Source: Trichoplusia ni
Taxonomy: Eukaryota > Arthropoda > Insecta > Lepidoptera > Noctuidae
Assembly (NCBI RefSeq): GCF_003590095.1
Contig: NC_039478.1
Span: forward strand, 16,182,001 to 16,246,000
DNA: 64,000 bases
Reading direction: 5' to 3'
The translations under genes were made by a program, and so were the position numbers. Positions 45,745 to 57,063 of the stretch are shown piece after piece. The notes beneath the pieces are model-generated. The model was not told the origin of the DNA. It worked only from the letters and a program-made list of their open reading frames with translations, and searched no databases. Position 1 is the first letter of the stretch. Every line of letters begins with the position of its first letter.

Positions 45745-46077
45745 GAAAATAAAAACCGGGAAAGTGCGAGTCGGACTTGCGATGCTGGGATTTTTGTACA
45801 AATAGGCTGAAGAAAAGTTAATCGGTTTATGTGATATAATATATAACTGTAACAAGAGGTTGCTTCATTTCATCACCGTAACATGCGTTGCTCGATCTTT
45901 ATTTTAAGTGACTTTTTTGCAATGTCAGCTGCAGAAATGCATTATTTGTTTAAAAATATTTTGAGCTGCTATCACAATTCATGGGACATAGCCTTGTAAC
46001 GGATGAGCAGATAACGGTGCCTCAGTTATTGAGTTTTGTTTTTTTGTCTTTTTGGGTACGGAACTATAAAACAATTT
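45745..46077 (+). repeat. Dispersed repeat family G, full-length copy
   Basis: Starts AAAAACCGGGAAAGTGCGAG and TCGGACTTGCG. It continues with GAGCTGCTATCACAATTCA, GGGACATAGCCTTGTAACGG and ATGAGCAGATAACGGTG, and ends TTTTTGGGTACGGAACTATA. No ORF. This is a very common lepidopteran non-coding repeat; I cannot place it in a transposon class from sequence alone. Confidence 0.7.
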
Positions 46078-46121
46078 TATGAATCTACGTCTATCCTTTG
46101 GAATGTTAATTTGACTTTTGA

Positions 46122-46174
46122 AGAATATTAATGACATTAAAAATTTGACTTTTTTTTAATGTCATTAATATTCT
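46122..46174. repeat. 22-bp inverted repeat, 9-nt loop
   Basis: AGAATATTAATGACATTAAA(AA) and its exact reverse complement flank TTTGACTTT. It sits 45 bp after the family G copy and is very AT-rich. Confidence 0.75.
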
Positions 46175-47646
46175 GGGATACATAAAATGTAATATAAAAA
46201 CATTTTTTACTACGTCAAGTCACAAAACCAAACAAAAATGAGGTATCTCCAAATCCCTTAAGCAATTCACAAGCAAACTATTTAACAACCCTTATACAGC
46301 AGAGCAAATAAAACACCACGCTACACGCTTGCATGTGGCAAATTACTCAAAGGTATGTACTTAAGGCAAGAATGTAATACAGTCCTTTCATTTGTCAACA
46401 AACTAGCAGTTGTTTTTATTATGCGAGTGCAAGATGAAGATGTGTGGAGATGGAACATATAGTAGGAAGTGCCTGCCTACCTTAATACCTACTAGAAATG
46501 GCATCTCTGAACTACAAGTCCAACGATACTTAAAAAACACGCCAAAAAATCATCCCGTTGTGCGTAGGACGGTTTTGAAGAGAGGCTTAGTCCAAAAGTG
46601 CAGAAGTTTCCCAGTAAATTCATAGTCATACTATACCACATACGCAGTGCTAAATTTTACATCGTTTATTGGAATGTATAGGTCACATTTTAGAACATCA
46701 ATAACTTTAGTGTCTGTTGAGTTTCATCTCCTAATATTTTCACAGGCGCGTAGTCTGGGGACAATGACGTCTCTTTATTAAAGCTTACTTTAAGACGCGA
46801 TGGTATATCTTCCGTACCACTTCCTTCTACCCTTATTTTCCATGTGAGTGTCTACAATCCTCACGAGGACGAAATTCTTGGGCCATTTCAGGAATGTTAA
46901 ACGTTAGAAGACTATTTCAGTGAAGTACTATTTGTCGTGTATACTTGTGTTCCTCCAAGGAGTTTTTAAGTAAAAATTGTAAGTGAGTTATCAAAGACGA
47001 GTGTACTTTTTTGGCCTGTTTTTGGTTATTCATTTTGTACAAAGATACTTCATCCGGTGATATAAATACAGGGCCAATATCAACTTGCGTACTTTACGCA
47101 TATTTTCTTGAAGACTGGTAGATCCTTTCTTTAAAAAAAAAACATCTTTTACTCGTCTGTATTTAAAATAATACCAGAAAGTTTCCCAAGAACATACTTT
47201 TTGCAAGATCGATATATTATAATTCATGGTCACTGACATGGAACTTTAATAACTACCAAAGTTCTCACTAAATTTGTAATACTATTAAACTTCTATACCG
47301 TCTATACAGTTTCAGGTAATATTTTTAATAATTATAATACTCAACTTATTCCACAAATTTTGCTTACCAAAGCCAAGTTATCAATAACTTCGTAAATCAT
47401 CACTTGCATCTTATTTCAACGGGTTAAGGTCTTGTTTCGTTTGATTGTTTAGTTACTTAACAGAAAATGTATCTGGGTATTATGTTACGGGTGAGACACG
47501 TCTAAAATTACATATTCAAGTTTATTAGTTAGAGTTTTCAGATGGGGATATTTAGTCGAACGCTTCACCAAGGTCTATTGAGTTTTCTTGTTACTCTATA
47601 TCAATTCTTATACGTCTCAGTTGTCGTTGCGGAAGCAGGACAACAC
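46175..47646. other. Intergenic; nothing recognised
   Basis: AT-rich with short chance ORFs (46410-46625, 47030-47239). No repeats or RNA genes supported. Confidence 0.45.
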
Positions 47647-48019
47647 TATACAGGGTGTCCTAAAACTCAACGATAATCTGAGTCCGGATGAAAGGCCAAG
47701 TGATAACAGATCAGGGAAAAATATTAAAAAAAAACCATATCACTCAGTTCAGCGATAAGAGACATTTAAAAAGTTGAAATTCGACATCCCTCGTCGCCTT
47801 TTTAAGTCCTGTGATCACCAATGTGACAATTTCGCTGTGAGTATTTTAATTCCGGGATCTTCATTAACGATTCTATTATTCGAAACTATAAATTAATGCA
47901 ATGAAAAAAAATTTTTTTTTTTTTCAAAAAAAAGAAACAGATTTTTTTTCCCTGATCTGTTATCACTTGGCCTTTCATCCGGTCTCAGATTATCGTTGAG
48001 TTTTGGGACATCCTGTATA
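47647..48019. mobile_element. MITE with ~75-bp terminal inverted repeats
   Basis: Left arm 47647-47721 starts TATACAGGGTGTCC; the right arm 47945-48019 ends GGACATCCTGTATA. The arms match over about 75 bp with three mismatches (shared core CTCAACGATAATCTGAG, GGATGAAAGGCCAAGTGATA). The ends abut TA (or TATA), consistent with Tc1/mariner-type insertion at TA. The ~220-bp centre has no ORF, so it must be moved in trans. Confidence 0.85.
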
Positions 48020-48502
48020 CTGCGTAGTGGTATCTTGCTCCGACAGTGACAATACAGCGACAGCTCTGAGAGCGAATAATTGTATAATCCATGTTTTCTT
48101 AGAAAAGTGGTTACTAAGGAGACTCGACTTTGAACAAGACACAATGTTACTGACTTAGTCCAAACGAAATAAGTTCCAAATCAATAAACAAATCGTGTAA
48201 TAATTTATTAGGTACTCCGTTCTATTGAACAAACTTTGATACTTAAAGATAACACTCGATAAATTATTGATGCGAATTAATTCAGTCAAGTTCAGTTTAC
48301 TTGAGTTGCTTTTGAATTAAAATCTGTTTCTAAGCTGTTAAAATTGTTGAACGTAGATGTAACCATAGGTGCCTTTCAAAGCTCACGTTTTAAACTTAGA
48401 GAAAAGTAATTATCTACTCACACCCTTTAAATACCGATCAAGCAACGCGAAAAAGTTAACTAACAGTATACTTAATTATATCTGGAAGGTATAGTCAATA
48501 AT
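48020..48502. other. Intergenic; nothing recognised
   Basis: AT-rich spacer between the MITE and SINE A. The open stretch on the - strand here is not supported. Confidence 0.45.
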
Positions 48503-48710
48503 GACCTCCGTGGTCGAGTGGCGTACGCACCGGTTTCAAGGTGTCGCTAGCTCTGAGGTCCCGGGTTCGATCCCCAGTCGGATCAATGTAAAAATTCACA
48601 TTTCTACATTGTCTCGGGTCTGGGTGTTTGTGGTACCTTCTTTGTATCTGAATTTCATAACACAAGTGCTTTAGCAACTTACTTTGGGTTCAGAACAATG
48701 TATGTGATGT
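48503..48710 (+). repeat. tRNA-derived SINE, family A, copy 2
   Basis: Almost identical to 270-480, with A-box-like GGTCGAGTGGCG and B box GGTTCGATCCC, a short variable link, then TCGGGTCTGGGTGT and the constant end. It is followed by GTGTGTAGGTGT and an A-rich run. High identity between two copies 48 kb apart suggests recent activity. Confidence 0.82.
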
Positions 48711-50207
48711 AGTGTGTGTAGGTGTAAAAAAAAACTGAAATCTGAAGACCGTATCAACAAGTCATGGCAAGTACCAAACTACTACTTTCTCATAACTCCA
48801 AAACGAACAAGTTGAACATTATTGGAGCTAAACCTAAACAAAGTAAAATTCTAAAATAACAAAATGTGGTCTCATAGTCCCGAAATGTTCAAGAGCAGGT
48901 AAAATTATCCCAACTTTAATATAAGACTTCATGCGAGTACCGTCAGCGGTGTGGGTTAGACAATAATTTAAACTTGGCGTTGAGATTTAGTAGACACTTG
49001 TAAAGTTTACAAATTAATATTAGTTTTGTTGCTAGCGAGTGCTTCTTAGGTACATGAGGCAAAATCTTCGATACTCCACGGCTTTAGTTCCAACAATGTG
49101 TGGTTTGTACTAACCTCTGAATGTGTATGTCAGTAGACTTTAGAAGACTAATTATGTATGCTAACTTCTAAAGTTCATTACTTATATAATAAAATTATTA
49201 CTCTATTAAACTAAAGTGTTAAATATTTACAGTACAATAATTTGCTAATTATACTAAAAACATAAACAATAATTAAAACAAAGCATCAAAAAATTCTTTG
49301 GCATGACTTCTAAAGTAAAAGAATTACAGTTTTATTGCATTTGTAAAAACGCATACAGATAAAAAACAAACTAGCCAGAAGTTTTATTTTCGCAGCAAAT
49401 TATATACGATGGACAATTTATTACGCACACCTAATAGGCATTTGTTATTAATCGTATTTTTTGTCAAAATTTACATTCCTAGCAATGTCATCTTGACATT
49501 CACAGCAAATCCGGGGTAATGGAGATCTTAGTCCCTTACTGCCTCATGCCAGACCACTAGCGGTCTAAGGAGGCTGATACACCCAAGCAAATATCAGTAA
49601 AATGTAACTTGTTAAATGTCATAGGACATATAATTTGTAACATTGTTTTTCTCTTCTCTCCTACTTTTGCTCCCGACGGGGGTTTCAATTGCTGCCATTT
49701 AATTCTCAATACCTTTTTACATTTCAGACTGCAAATAAAGTATTATTCCTGTTGCTAACCTAAGCTTTATTCATCCCCAAAAATGTAAAAAGCAAAACAC
49801 AACCTATATCCCGTTAAGTGCTACCGTAAAACCAATTTTCGTCCTCCAAAAACTTCACCCAACGTCCGTTTACCTTCGTAATTAAATTTTTGCGACCCAT
49901 CGGGGCTCGTAATATTAACTAATTCATTTTTTATCAGGATTTCATTAAACTTCTTAAATCCGCAGAGGTCCGTTAATACTGATGGAGGAATAACTAATGT
50001 AGAGGTTGTAAAATATCCGTTGAATAGCTCGGTTTGGAATATATATATTTTTTTAAGATTTTTTTCCTGTTGGCCCAATTGTACCTTGAAATAAGTATAC
50101 GAAGACAGCTGTCAAGTTTCGCTTGACCTTTGAGACTATAGACAAATGTCTTAGTATTCAAAATCAATGTAATGCTTTCTTACCGTAATTTATAAATAAA
50201 TAAGTTA
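48711..50207. other. Intergenic; one unassigned antisense ORF
   Basis: No supported gene. The - strand ORF 49821-50078 (85 codons, ending GEVFGGRKLVLR) has mixed composition but no recognised family or splice context. Confidence 0.4.
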
Positions 50208-50400
50208 CCAGCTGTTGCCCGCGAGCCCGCCGAAAATGACGGGAACATTAAATAGCGATAAAACTATTCTATATCTGTATCTGTCAACTATATCTGTCAA
50301 TCATATTTATAGACTATCCATGCAGCAATTTTCGTCTAAATCCATTAATAGTTTTTGCGTGACAGAGGAACAAACATCCATACAAATAAACTCTAAGATT
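50208..50400 (+). repeat. LINE-tail repeat, family C
   Basis: CAGCTGTTGCCCGCGAGCCC, AAACTATTCTATATCTG, CAATTTTCGTCTAAATCC, TTAATAGTTTTTGCGTGACA and ACAAACATCCATACAAATA follow the well-known insect repeat consensus in order. Confidence 0.7.
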
Positions 50401-50975
50401 AGTCTCAAAGTTCAGGAAGCGCCGACGCGGAGAAATAACATGATATTGATACTTAACTCGGCTGAGAGTTTAAATTGTATGTTCTTTATTATAACAAGTG
50501 AAGCACTTTCCGTTTTTTTACTAAATATAATCAAAAGCTTTAAATTCACCCAGTCCTCGATGTAACTCCGTCACATTTCATCGTTAAACAATTCCGCGAA
50601 ACAATTTCCATGAAAAACTCGCAAACGCCATTATGAAAGGCAGCGCATAAAATCATAATATTTACGGAAGTGTATTGATCGTAATGGCGTCTTTGTGTGT
50701 CTGTCTGTCACAGATATTAATAATAACATCGTCGACACATTCGGCGTTTATCACATGCTATGACATTTGCTGAAGCAATGTGCACATGAAATATACGAGA
50801 CGTTAACGTCGTACGTGACGTATCCGATATGGAGACGATCTTCGGTGTATGTAAAAGATGGAGAGAGAATGTATAAAAATAATAATTAAAGATTAAAATA
50901 AGACTGATAATGTAGTTTTAGTTTAATTAAAATTGGAAGCCTGTTTCTGAATTTAATTTTTTACTGTCATATTTA

Positions 50976-50999
50976 GGTCCAGTTTCACCATACTCTGTT
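50976..50999 (+). repeat. Harbinger left TIR
   Basis: Twenty-four bases starting GGTCCAGTTTCACC, the exact reverse complement of 54459-54482. Immediately preceded by TTA (50973-50975). Confidence 0.95.
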
Positions 51000-51330
51000 T
51001 GTTAAATCATAATCGGTCATTTACTAATGGATTGTTAATAGTTAACGGTCTGTTATGTCGTCATGTGTCCCACGGCAAAAATTTAACAAGGCATTAGTAA
51101 ATCTGCCGTTTAACTGAATGACGGGCAAGTCATTCGCTCTTATTTTAAGCAACCAGATTGAAGTGCTCGCTTCCGACGTGTATTTATATGGAATTGGACG
51201 ACATTTTACATAGTCGTATAATACGTCGTTTGAAATGAAATGTCAAGGTATCTAGGTGTTGTTTACGTTTTGATTAGTTGTGTTCGGTTTGTTGCGGTGT
51301 AATTTTTTCGCGATTTTTTGAAATAAAAAA

Positions 51331-52781
51331 ATGTCGAAGAAGACACGTGGACCGAATTTTACCACACACGAAAAAGAACTCCTGATAGAATTAATTTCAC
51401 GGCATAAGGATATCGTGGAAAATAAAAAAACGGATGCCGTGACCAGTGCAACGAAAAATGAAGGGTGGAAGAAACTGGCAGAAGAATTTAATTGTTTAAG
51501 TTCTTTTCACGTGCGTCACGTTGAGCAATTAAAAACCTGCTGGGACAACATCAAACGCACCACACGGAAAGACAAAGCCGCTGCCAAAAAAAATATTTTT
51601 TTAACTGGTAGGTGACACAGCTATTTGTTTTAAAACTTGAACTAGCTAGGCCTGAAAACAAGAAGAACACAATATGCTACAGCTAGGCACATCCAATGCT
51701 TGTACGGTATAGCCGAGTGGTTAAGGTCATCACGCCAAACCCACTGTGCGCCGCGTGTCGTGGGTTCGATTCCCGCGTAGTACAAGCATTATTTTGAGTG
51801 ATTCACAAATGCTTGTTCTGAGTCTGGGTGTCTTTTTGCATGTGAATTGTATGTTTGTGAAACCCAACGACACAGGGATTAAATTCCTTAGAGCAATAGT
51901 CGTTTTTAAAAAGAAAAGTGTATAGATTTATTCCGAGAAGTCGTGCTAAGTATTGTGTTTCTTTGCAGGAGGAGGCAAGCCTGACATTCCACCACCAGGA
52001 CCACTTCAAGGACAACTGGAAATGTTACTTGGCCCAACTTTGGATGGACTTGATAATCCTTATGACTCTGATATACATTTCTCAGATCAGGAACTTCGTA
52101 ATTCAAATACTGAAATTGAAGTTCTTAATAAAAAAGTATATTTATGTGTTATATTTTTATAGTAACTTTAATTAACATAATATTATACGAGGTAATTTTT
52201 TTATTTATTTACCAGGATGATATCGAGTCTGGGGTCGTTCTGGGATCACAGACAGTACTCAATGCCAATGCGCCTTCTTCACCAATATTTAAAGATTCCA
52301 GTATGTCTCAGAAAAACAAAGGCATTATTCCAACTGAGGTGGGTAAAAATATTTATGTAGGTACTGGCAGACAAGTGGCTTTTATGGCCATTATAATTAT
52401 GAAATAATTAATTACAATAATTTTTCTATTTTTTTTTAGAAAGTGGAAAATAAAAAGTGGAGCAGTTGGACTCCAAGAGATTTGAAAACTAAAGTGTCGA
52501 CTACACTTTCCGGCAATAAAGAACTTTCGACATCAACATGGCTGCACCGAAGAAGGCCAAAGACTTCTTTGCAGGACAAAGTCCTGCAAAGCAAATTATT
52601 ACTTATTGAGAACATGTTGAAAAATACCCAAAAAGAAGCTGCCCTAAAGGAAGAAATTTTACGAGAACAGTTAAAACAAGAAAAAATTAGAACGGAGAAA
52701 TTGGAAATGGAACTTGAAATGTTAAAAAAAAAATATATGATTTTCGACTTTTTATTTTATTTTACAAACGAATTTAATTAA
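51331..52781 (+). CDS. Harbinger SANT/Myb-like accessory protein (302 aa)
   Basis: Four exons: 51331-51607, 51969-52135, 52216-52338, 52440-52781, joined at canonical GT-AG sites with consistent phase (909 nt including stop). Residues 1-90 form a Myb/SANT-like trihelix domain with conserved W46 and W71 (GWKKLAEEFN, CWDNIKRTTRK). A Pro/acidic middle follows, then a WTPRDLKTK segment, and residues about 233-288 are a strongly charged coiled coil. In this superfamily such proteins bind the transposase, help it enter the nucleus and contact the transposon ends. Start chosen at the first ATG, just after GAAATAAAAAA. Host MSANTD-type genes share the domain, but the location between TIRs and next to the transposase settles the assignment. 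Confidence 0.88.
51697..51905 (+). repeat. tRNA-derived SINE, family B, full copy nested in Harbinger intron
   Basis: The head GTATAGCCGAGTGGTTAAGG is an A box like tRNA-Ser/Leu, and GGGTTCGATTCCCGCG a B box, with GTACAAGCAT closing the tRNA-like part. The body (AAATGCTTGTTCTGAGTCTG, GGTGTC) and tail (GGGATTAAATTCCTTAGAG) match fragments at 6449, 18783, 28265 and 31653. It lies entirely within intron 1 of the accessory gene and leaves the splice sites intact. Confidence 0.8.
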
Positions 52782-52944
52782 ACTAATACACCACATTATG
52801 TTTTTATTCTTTAGTTACATTTATGAATCATGTTTTTATTTGTACTTAAGATTTTTTCATTTGTACTTAAGGTACTAACTGTTTTCGGTCTATAAAATTT
52901 AATGCAGTTAAAATAAAGACATCATAACAACTAATAATTATAAA

Positions 52945-54299
52945 TCAATTATGAGATGCATTTAAATGTAAACTTTTAGAATAATTATTTATTAGCTCTC
53001 TTCGCTTAGGATTTATATCTCTCATAACTCCATTATTTCTTTGTTCCCTGATATGGCCCTGACGGAACAAATCTTCCCATGGCATAATTAACTCAAGTTC
53101 AGGATCATCTGGTGGTAACTCTTCCTTTCCCTTTATTGCAATATTGTGCAGTATTCCCGTTGCAACAATAACAGCAAGACATCTTTTCACTTGTATCTGC
53201 ATCCCCAAGGCAAGTACAGGGAATCTTCGTTTCCACACCCCAAACATGCGTTCAACAGGATTTCTGCTTCTGATTTGAGCCTCATTATATAGTATATCCT
53301 CTGGGGTTTGTGGATTGTCCAGTGGCATCATGATATAAGGCCGATTCATGTACCCACTATCAGCCAATAATACAGCATCCCTATACTTGCCGCTTTCGAA
53401 CAAAGCATTCCTGTAGGAAGCGTTCCAAATAGTTTGGTCTTGGCTACTGCCAGGCCATCTTGCCACCAAATCTAAAATTTCTAAATTTGCACTGCAAATC
53501 GCTTGCACATTTATGGACATGTAGCCTTTCCGGTTCCTAAAATATTCTGCATTTACCCCACCAGGGGAACGAATCCGTACATGTGTACAATCTAGAGCAC
53601 CCAAAGCTTTTGGAAATTTTGCAATATTATAAAAATTCAACTGAGTTTTCCTTATCTCTTCCACTGTGTCTGGGAACTTGATACAATTGCGGCTTAATGA
53701 GGCTATTGCAGCAGTGACTCTGTGTATGATTCTGTGAGATGACGATTTACTTATACCGCAATAATCACCAACTGATATTTGTTGGGAGCCAGTCGCATAG
53801 TATCTCAAAGTCAAAAGAAGCTGATTTATGGGTGAAATTGATTCGTTTCTGAAACAAAATAAATGATTAATTTTATAAAACATTCATGTATTGAATAAGC
53901 CTTATAAATCTTACCTGTATTATGTAAATCTGTGTTCGTAAAGTTATAAGGTTGTAGGTGGATATAATCAAAATATCACACATGATAAGATGGGTTGTAT
54001 AAGTGCATAAAAATACTACTCAATGATTTCTTGCATTTCATAACGTACATGATGGTCTTAATTAATTAATAGACGACTTACCGATCTGATGGATATTCTA
54101 ATTTATCTTCGATCAACTGGAGAATATCAAGGGTCATATCTTTTGATAAACGAAACCTGGTACAAAAATCGACATCATCGTATTCTTCGAAATAGCAATG
54201 ACGATCTTTAAAAATTCTGGGACGTCGTACAATTCCATCTAAGCAATCTAAATTTTCTAAAATGTTATTTGCAAAAATAAAATTATATGCAGCGTCCAT
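52945..54299 (-). CDS. Harbinger transposase (HARBI1-like DDE nuclease, 373 aa)
   Basis: Two exons on the minus strand, 54082-54299 and 52945-53848, joined through a split Arg codon at a GTAAGT/TTTCAG intron (1,122 nt including stop). An N-terminal helical region is followed by a helix-turn-helix-like segment (GDYCGISKSSSHRIIHR, about residues 101-116). The DDE_Tnp_4 nuclease follows with D159 (GALDCTHV), D236 (LADSGY) and E272 (NPVERMFG, D-35-E spacing). All three catalytic residues are present and length is normal for the family. It is expected to cut at the GGTCCAG ends and insert at TTA/TWA sites. Confidence 0.93.
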
Positions 54300-54458
54300 T
54301 TTGACGTGACTTTGACAATCTGTTAGTGTCTAACAGACGTCTTGACCGGTGATTAGATTTAATGCCTTGTTAAGCGAAGTTAACAGACGTTTAGTCGTGG
54401 TGGGACACTCGATAACTTTAACAGTCCGTTATCTGTCTTAACAGACCGTTAAATATTT

Positions 54459-54482
54459 AACAGAGTATGGTGAAACTGGACC
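54459..54482 (-). repeat. Harbinger right TIR
   Basis: Ends GGTGAAACTGGACC, perfectly inverted relative to 50976-50999, followed by TTA (54483-54485). Confidence 0.95.
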
Positions 54483-54485
54483 TTA

Positions 54486-57063
54486 ATGTTAAACGCATCG
54501 ATGAGTTGTGACTATTGCGAGTTTCGTGGCCTACAGTCGTGATCAGTACTTTGACAACATATGAGTGGTTTCATATATTTTAAGGATATAACACAAAGAG
54601 AGGCATATTTTCGAGAGGGCCCTTAAGGGAAGTTCTATTCCTCAAAGCCAGTAGTCATGCCCCTAATCGAATTGGCGACTACCATAACGCTATCCATCTG
54701 TCAGCCATACCCAGCTATCGAATCTTATAACAATAACAGCCTACACATTTCCCCCTGTTATCCATAAGCTTTCTCCCGTATAGGGAAAATTTGAGCATGT
54801 TTGTGGGTTGGTGATTGCATATACCAATATTTAGAATCTGGTTTCTTTTTTCAACCTTTGTCAAAACAATGCCATGGGTATAACTTTGGAAAATACGCGT
54901 TGGTGCTTCCGTTGGGATTGAACTTGCACTTCCTACATACAAATATATAATAATATATAGAACCGCTAGGGCCACGCAGACTTTATCTTAACCCTGTAAT
55001 AAGTTCCTTCAACAAAAAATAACCTCCTTACAGTCCTTACCATATCGGAGAGTATAAATATCTTTTAGAAGTCGAAATACGTTATAATTATATCGTTATT
55101 TGCTCCTCGCTCAGGAAATGAGCCCAGTGCTGTATCACATTTAGTGTGAGAACTTTCATATCAGACCTAATATTGTGTTTGCTGCCTTATCTATAAATAT
55201 AAAGGTATGAGATCCGTAATGAAGTCCTGTATTGAAGTTCTATACTTAGGACAAATATTAGACAGCCGTACTTAATAATAATAATCGAAAGTTGAATTGA
55301 AAGAAAATATATTTTTTGTTAGAGTGAAGAAGACGTTGGAGTTTTCTTCGTCGCGTACCTATTTCTCCTTCTTTGCATGTTAGCTTATCAGGTGATGGGG
55401 TGCCTTATAAGCCACCTCCAGGCCCAAACTATGGTGGTCGTAAGTATTCGTTTGAGTATACCTGCGCATTTGGGGCTATTTTGATTTTAGTATTAGTTAA
55501 GGACTATCTCTTATGTAAAAAGGAAAGCGTATAGTGTGGCTTCTACTTAAAAAATTACAAAAAAAAAACATTTTTTTTTAAGGGTGTAGATGTTTTACAA
55601 CAGTTGAATAAATAAAAACTAAAATTATTTTATTAATTTATTTATTTCCTGTCTTCTCTAATGATAACAGATACAATATATTCCCAAGGCGAAACAGTTT
55701 TTTCTAAACTCTATTTATTTAGCAAATCTACAACTAATTATTCTATTACATACAATAAATACAACTCATTATGTATAATTATATCTTATAAATATTTATA
55801 TTATTACACACGATTTCCCTTAAGACTAGTTAGGACATTAAAATTATTATTTTTTGAACAATTGTTTATGTTAAAATTATAATAATTACAAGAATTCTGA
55901 ATGATTACAAAGCATTTTTTTATTTAGATTTTTTTAAGTTTTTCTTGGACAGGATATCACAGCTATTAAAATTAATATAATACAATATCTTATGTTACGG
56001 TTTGTTAATGTTATAGTTCATAAGGGACATAAATGGAACAACTAAATTTTGGTGTAAAGCTAATTAAAATCTAGTGGCAAACTATTGTTGAATATTTACA
56101 TTTAAACAATATAAAAACAAGTTTCTGGAATGTTAAGTACGTAAAATTTATTAAAATGCACTCGTTTCATCATTTACTTATAATATTTGTAATGAACTCT
56201 CCTTGGTTGTGATTTCCGACAATACGCCTTTCCCACCGTATCCACAAACGACTCTCTGTCAAAAATCATCCATTGGAGTGTTTATGAATACGGCTTAATC
56301 TATACAAATCTTGAAACAGTTTCTGACGGGTAAATGCGAAATTTACGTCAATAGAGGGCAGCACTATAGCTTGTTCTTTCAACGACATTTGGCGTGTACT
56401 AATTTTTAATCATTATCTTTCCATGAATGATTGGGATTAGCTTTTGAAAAATGAAAAGGTTCTCAAAAAACCTGTTTAAAGTTTAATATAATTGAAATAG
56501 ATAAGACAAAAGCATTTTTTAAGAAAATAAATTAAAGTCAAGGAAGTTTTACTTAAATACCAAGAAAACAATTAAAAGAGAACAATTAAATTTATCAGTT
56601 TAAATGAAGAAAACACAACACATACACAAACATATAAAAAAAACACCAATAAAGTCCTGAAACCTGTCAAAATCACATCAATACTATTTAAAGATCAAAA
56701 TGGCCTCCATCAACTTTATGCACTTGAACATAAAACACATTTTACGACGTCATTTCAAAGCCAAATATCACGAAACAAAGAGCAACCTTAAAATGCCAAA
56801 GCGTTATCAACTTTCTCCACCTTTATTATAAGGTCGGAAATTAAATTAAACTATAGTCGCTTTGTAAATTAACATTCAGTGCCAAACAATTTCAATCCCA
56901 ACAAAAGACAAAAAATTGTAGTTTTATAAAATTTCAACCTTCCTTAAATTCAGCCAAAGTCTTTTATACTTCAGCACTTGAAAGTTGAGTAGTTTCAATT
57001 AAATTCCGACCTTACAGCAATTGTTATAAAGTTGATAATGCATTAACATTTACGGTACAGTGT
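54486..57063. other. Spacer and likely RhoGEF 3' UTR
   Basis: No coding gene established. AATAAA on the minus strand occurs at 55637-55646, about 1.4 kb past the RhoGEF stop, so the region 55640-57063 may be that gene's 3' UTR. A splice-bounded + strand mini-exon candidate at 55392 is listed separately. The rest shows nothing. Confidence 0.4.
55392..55439 (+). other. Candidate 48-nt exon encoding a Pro/Gly-rich peptide
   Basis: Lies between TTATCAG and a perfect GTAAGT donor. Read in the frame left open it gives (G)DGVPYKPPPGPNYGG(R), unusually protein-like for this AT-rich region and in a 2+45+1 phase. It belongs to no gene identified here; it may be an exon of an unknown + strand gene or a remnant. 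Confidence 0.3.

Larger units (their letters stand above)
50973..54485. mobile_element. PIF/Harbinger DNA transposon, apparently complete (3,507 bp)
   Basis: The element spans 50976-54482 and is flanked by TTA on both sides, the 3-bp duplication typical of Harbinger. Perfect 24-bp terminal inverted repeats begin GGTCCAGTTTCACCATACTC. It carries the two genes expected of the superfamily, convergent: a SANT/Myb-like accessory protein (+) and a DDE transposase (-), with no stop or frameshift in either after splicing. Subterminal sequence is also partly symmetric (GTTAACGGTCTGTTA, GTGTCCCA, TTAACAAGGCATTA occur near both ends). Perfect ends plus intact genes suggest a young, potentially autonomous copy. 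Confidence 0.93.

Noticed and set aside
49821..50078. 85-codon minus-strand ORF
   Set aside because: Protein-like composition in part, but no domain, homologue or splice partner recognised.
51710..51785. tRNA gene (Ser/Leu-like) inside the Harbinger element
   Set aside because: The segment continues into the dispersed family B SINE body; the acceptor stem and CCA-proximal region are not convincing.
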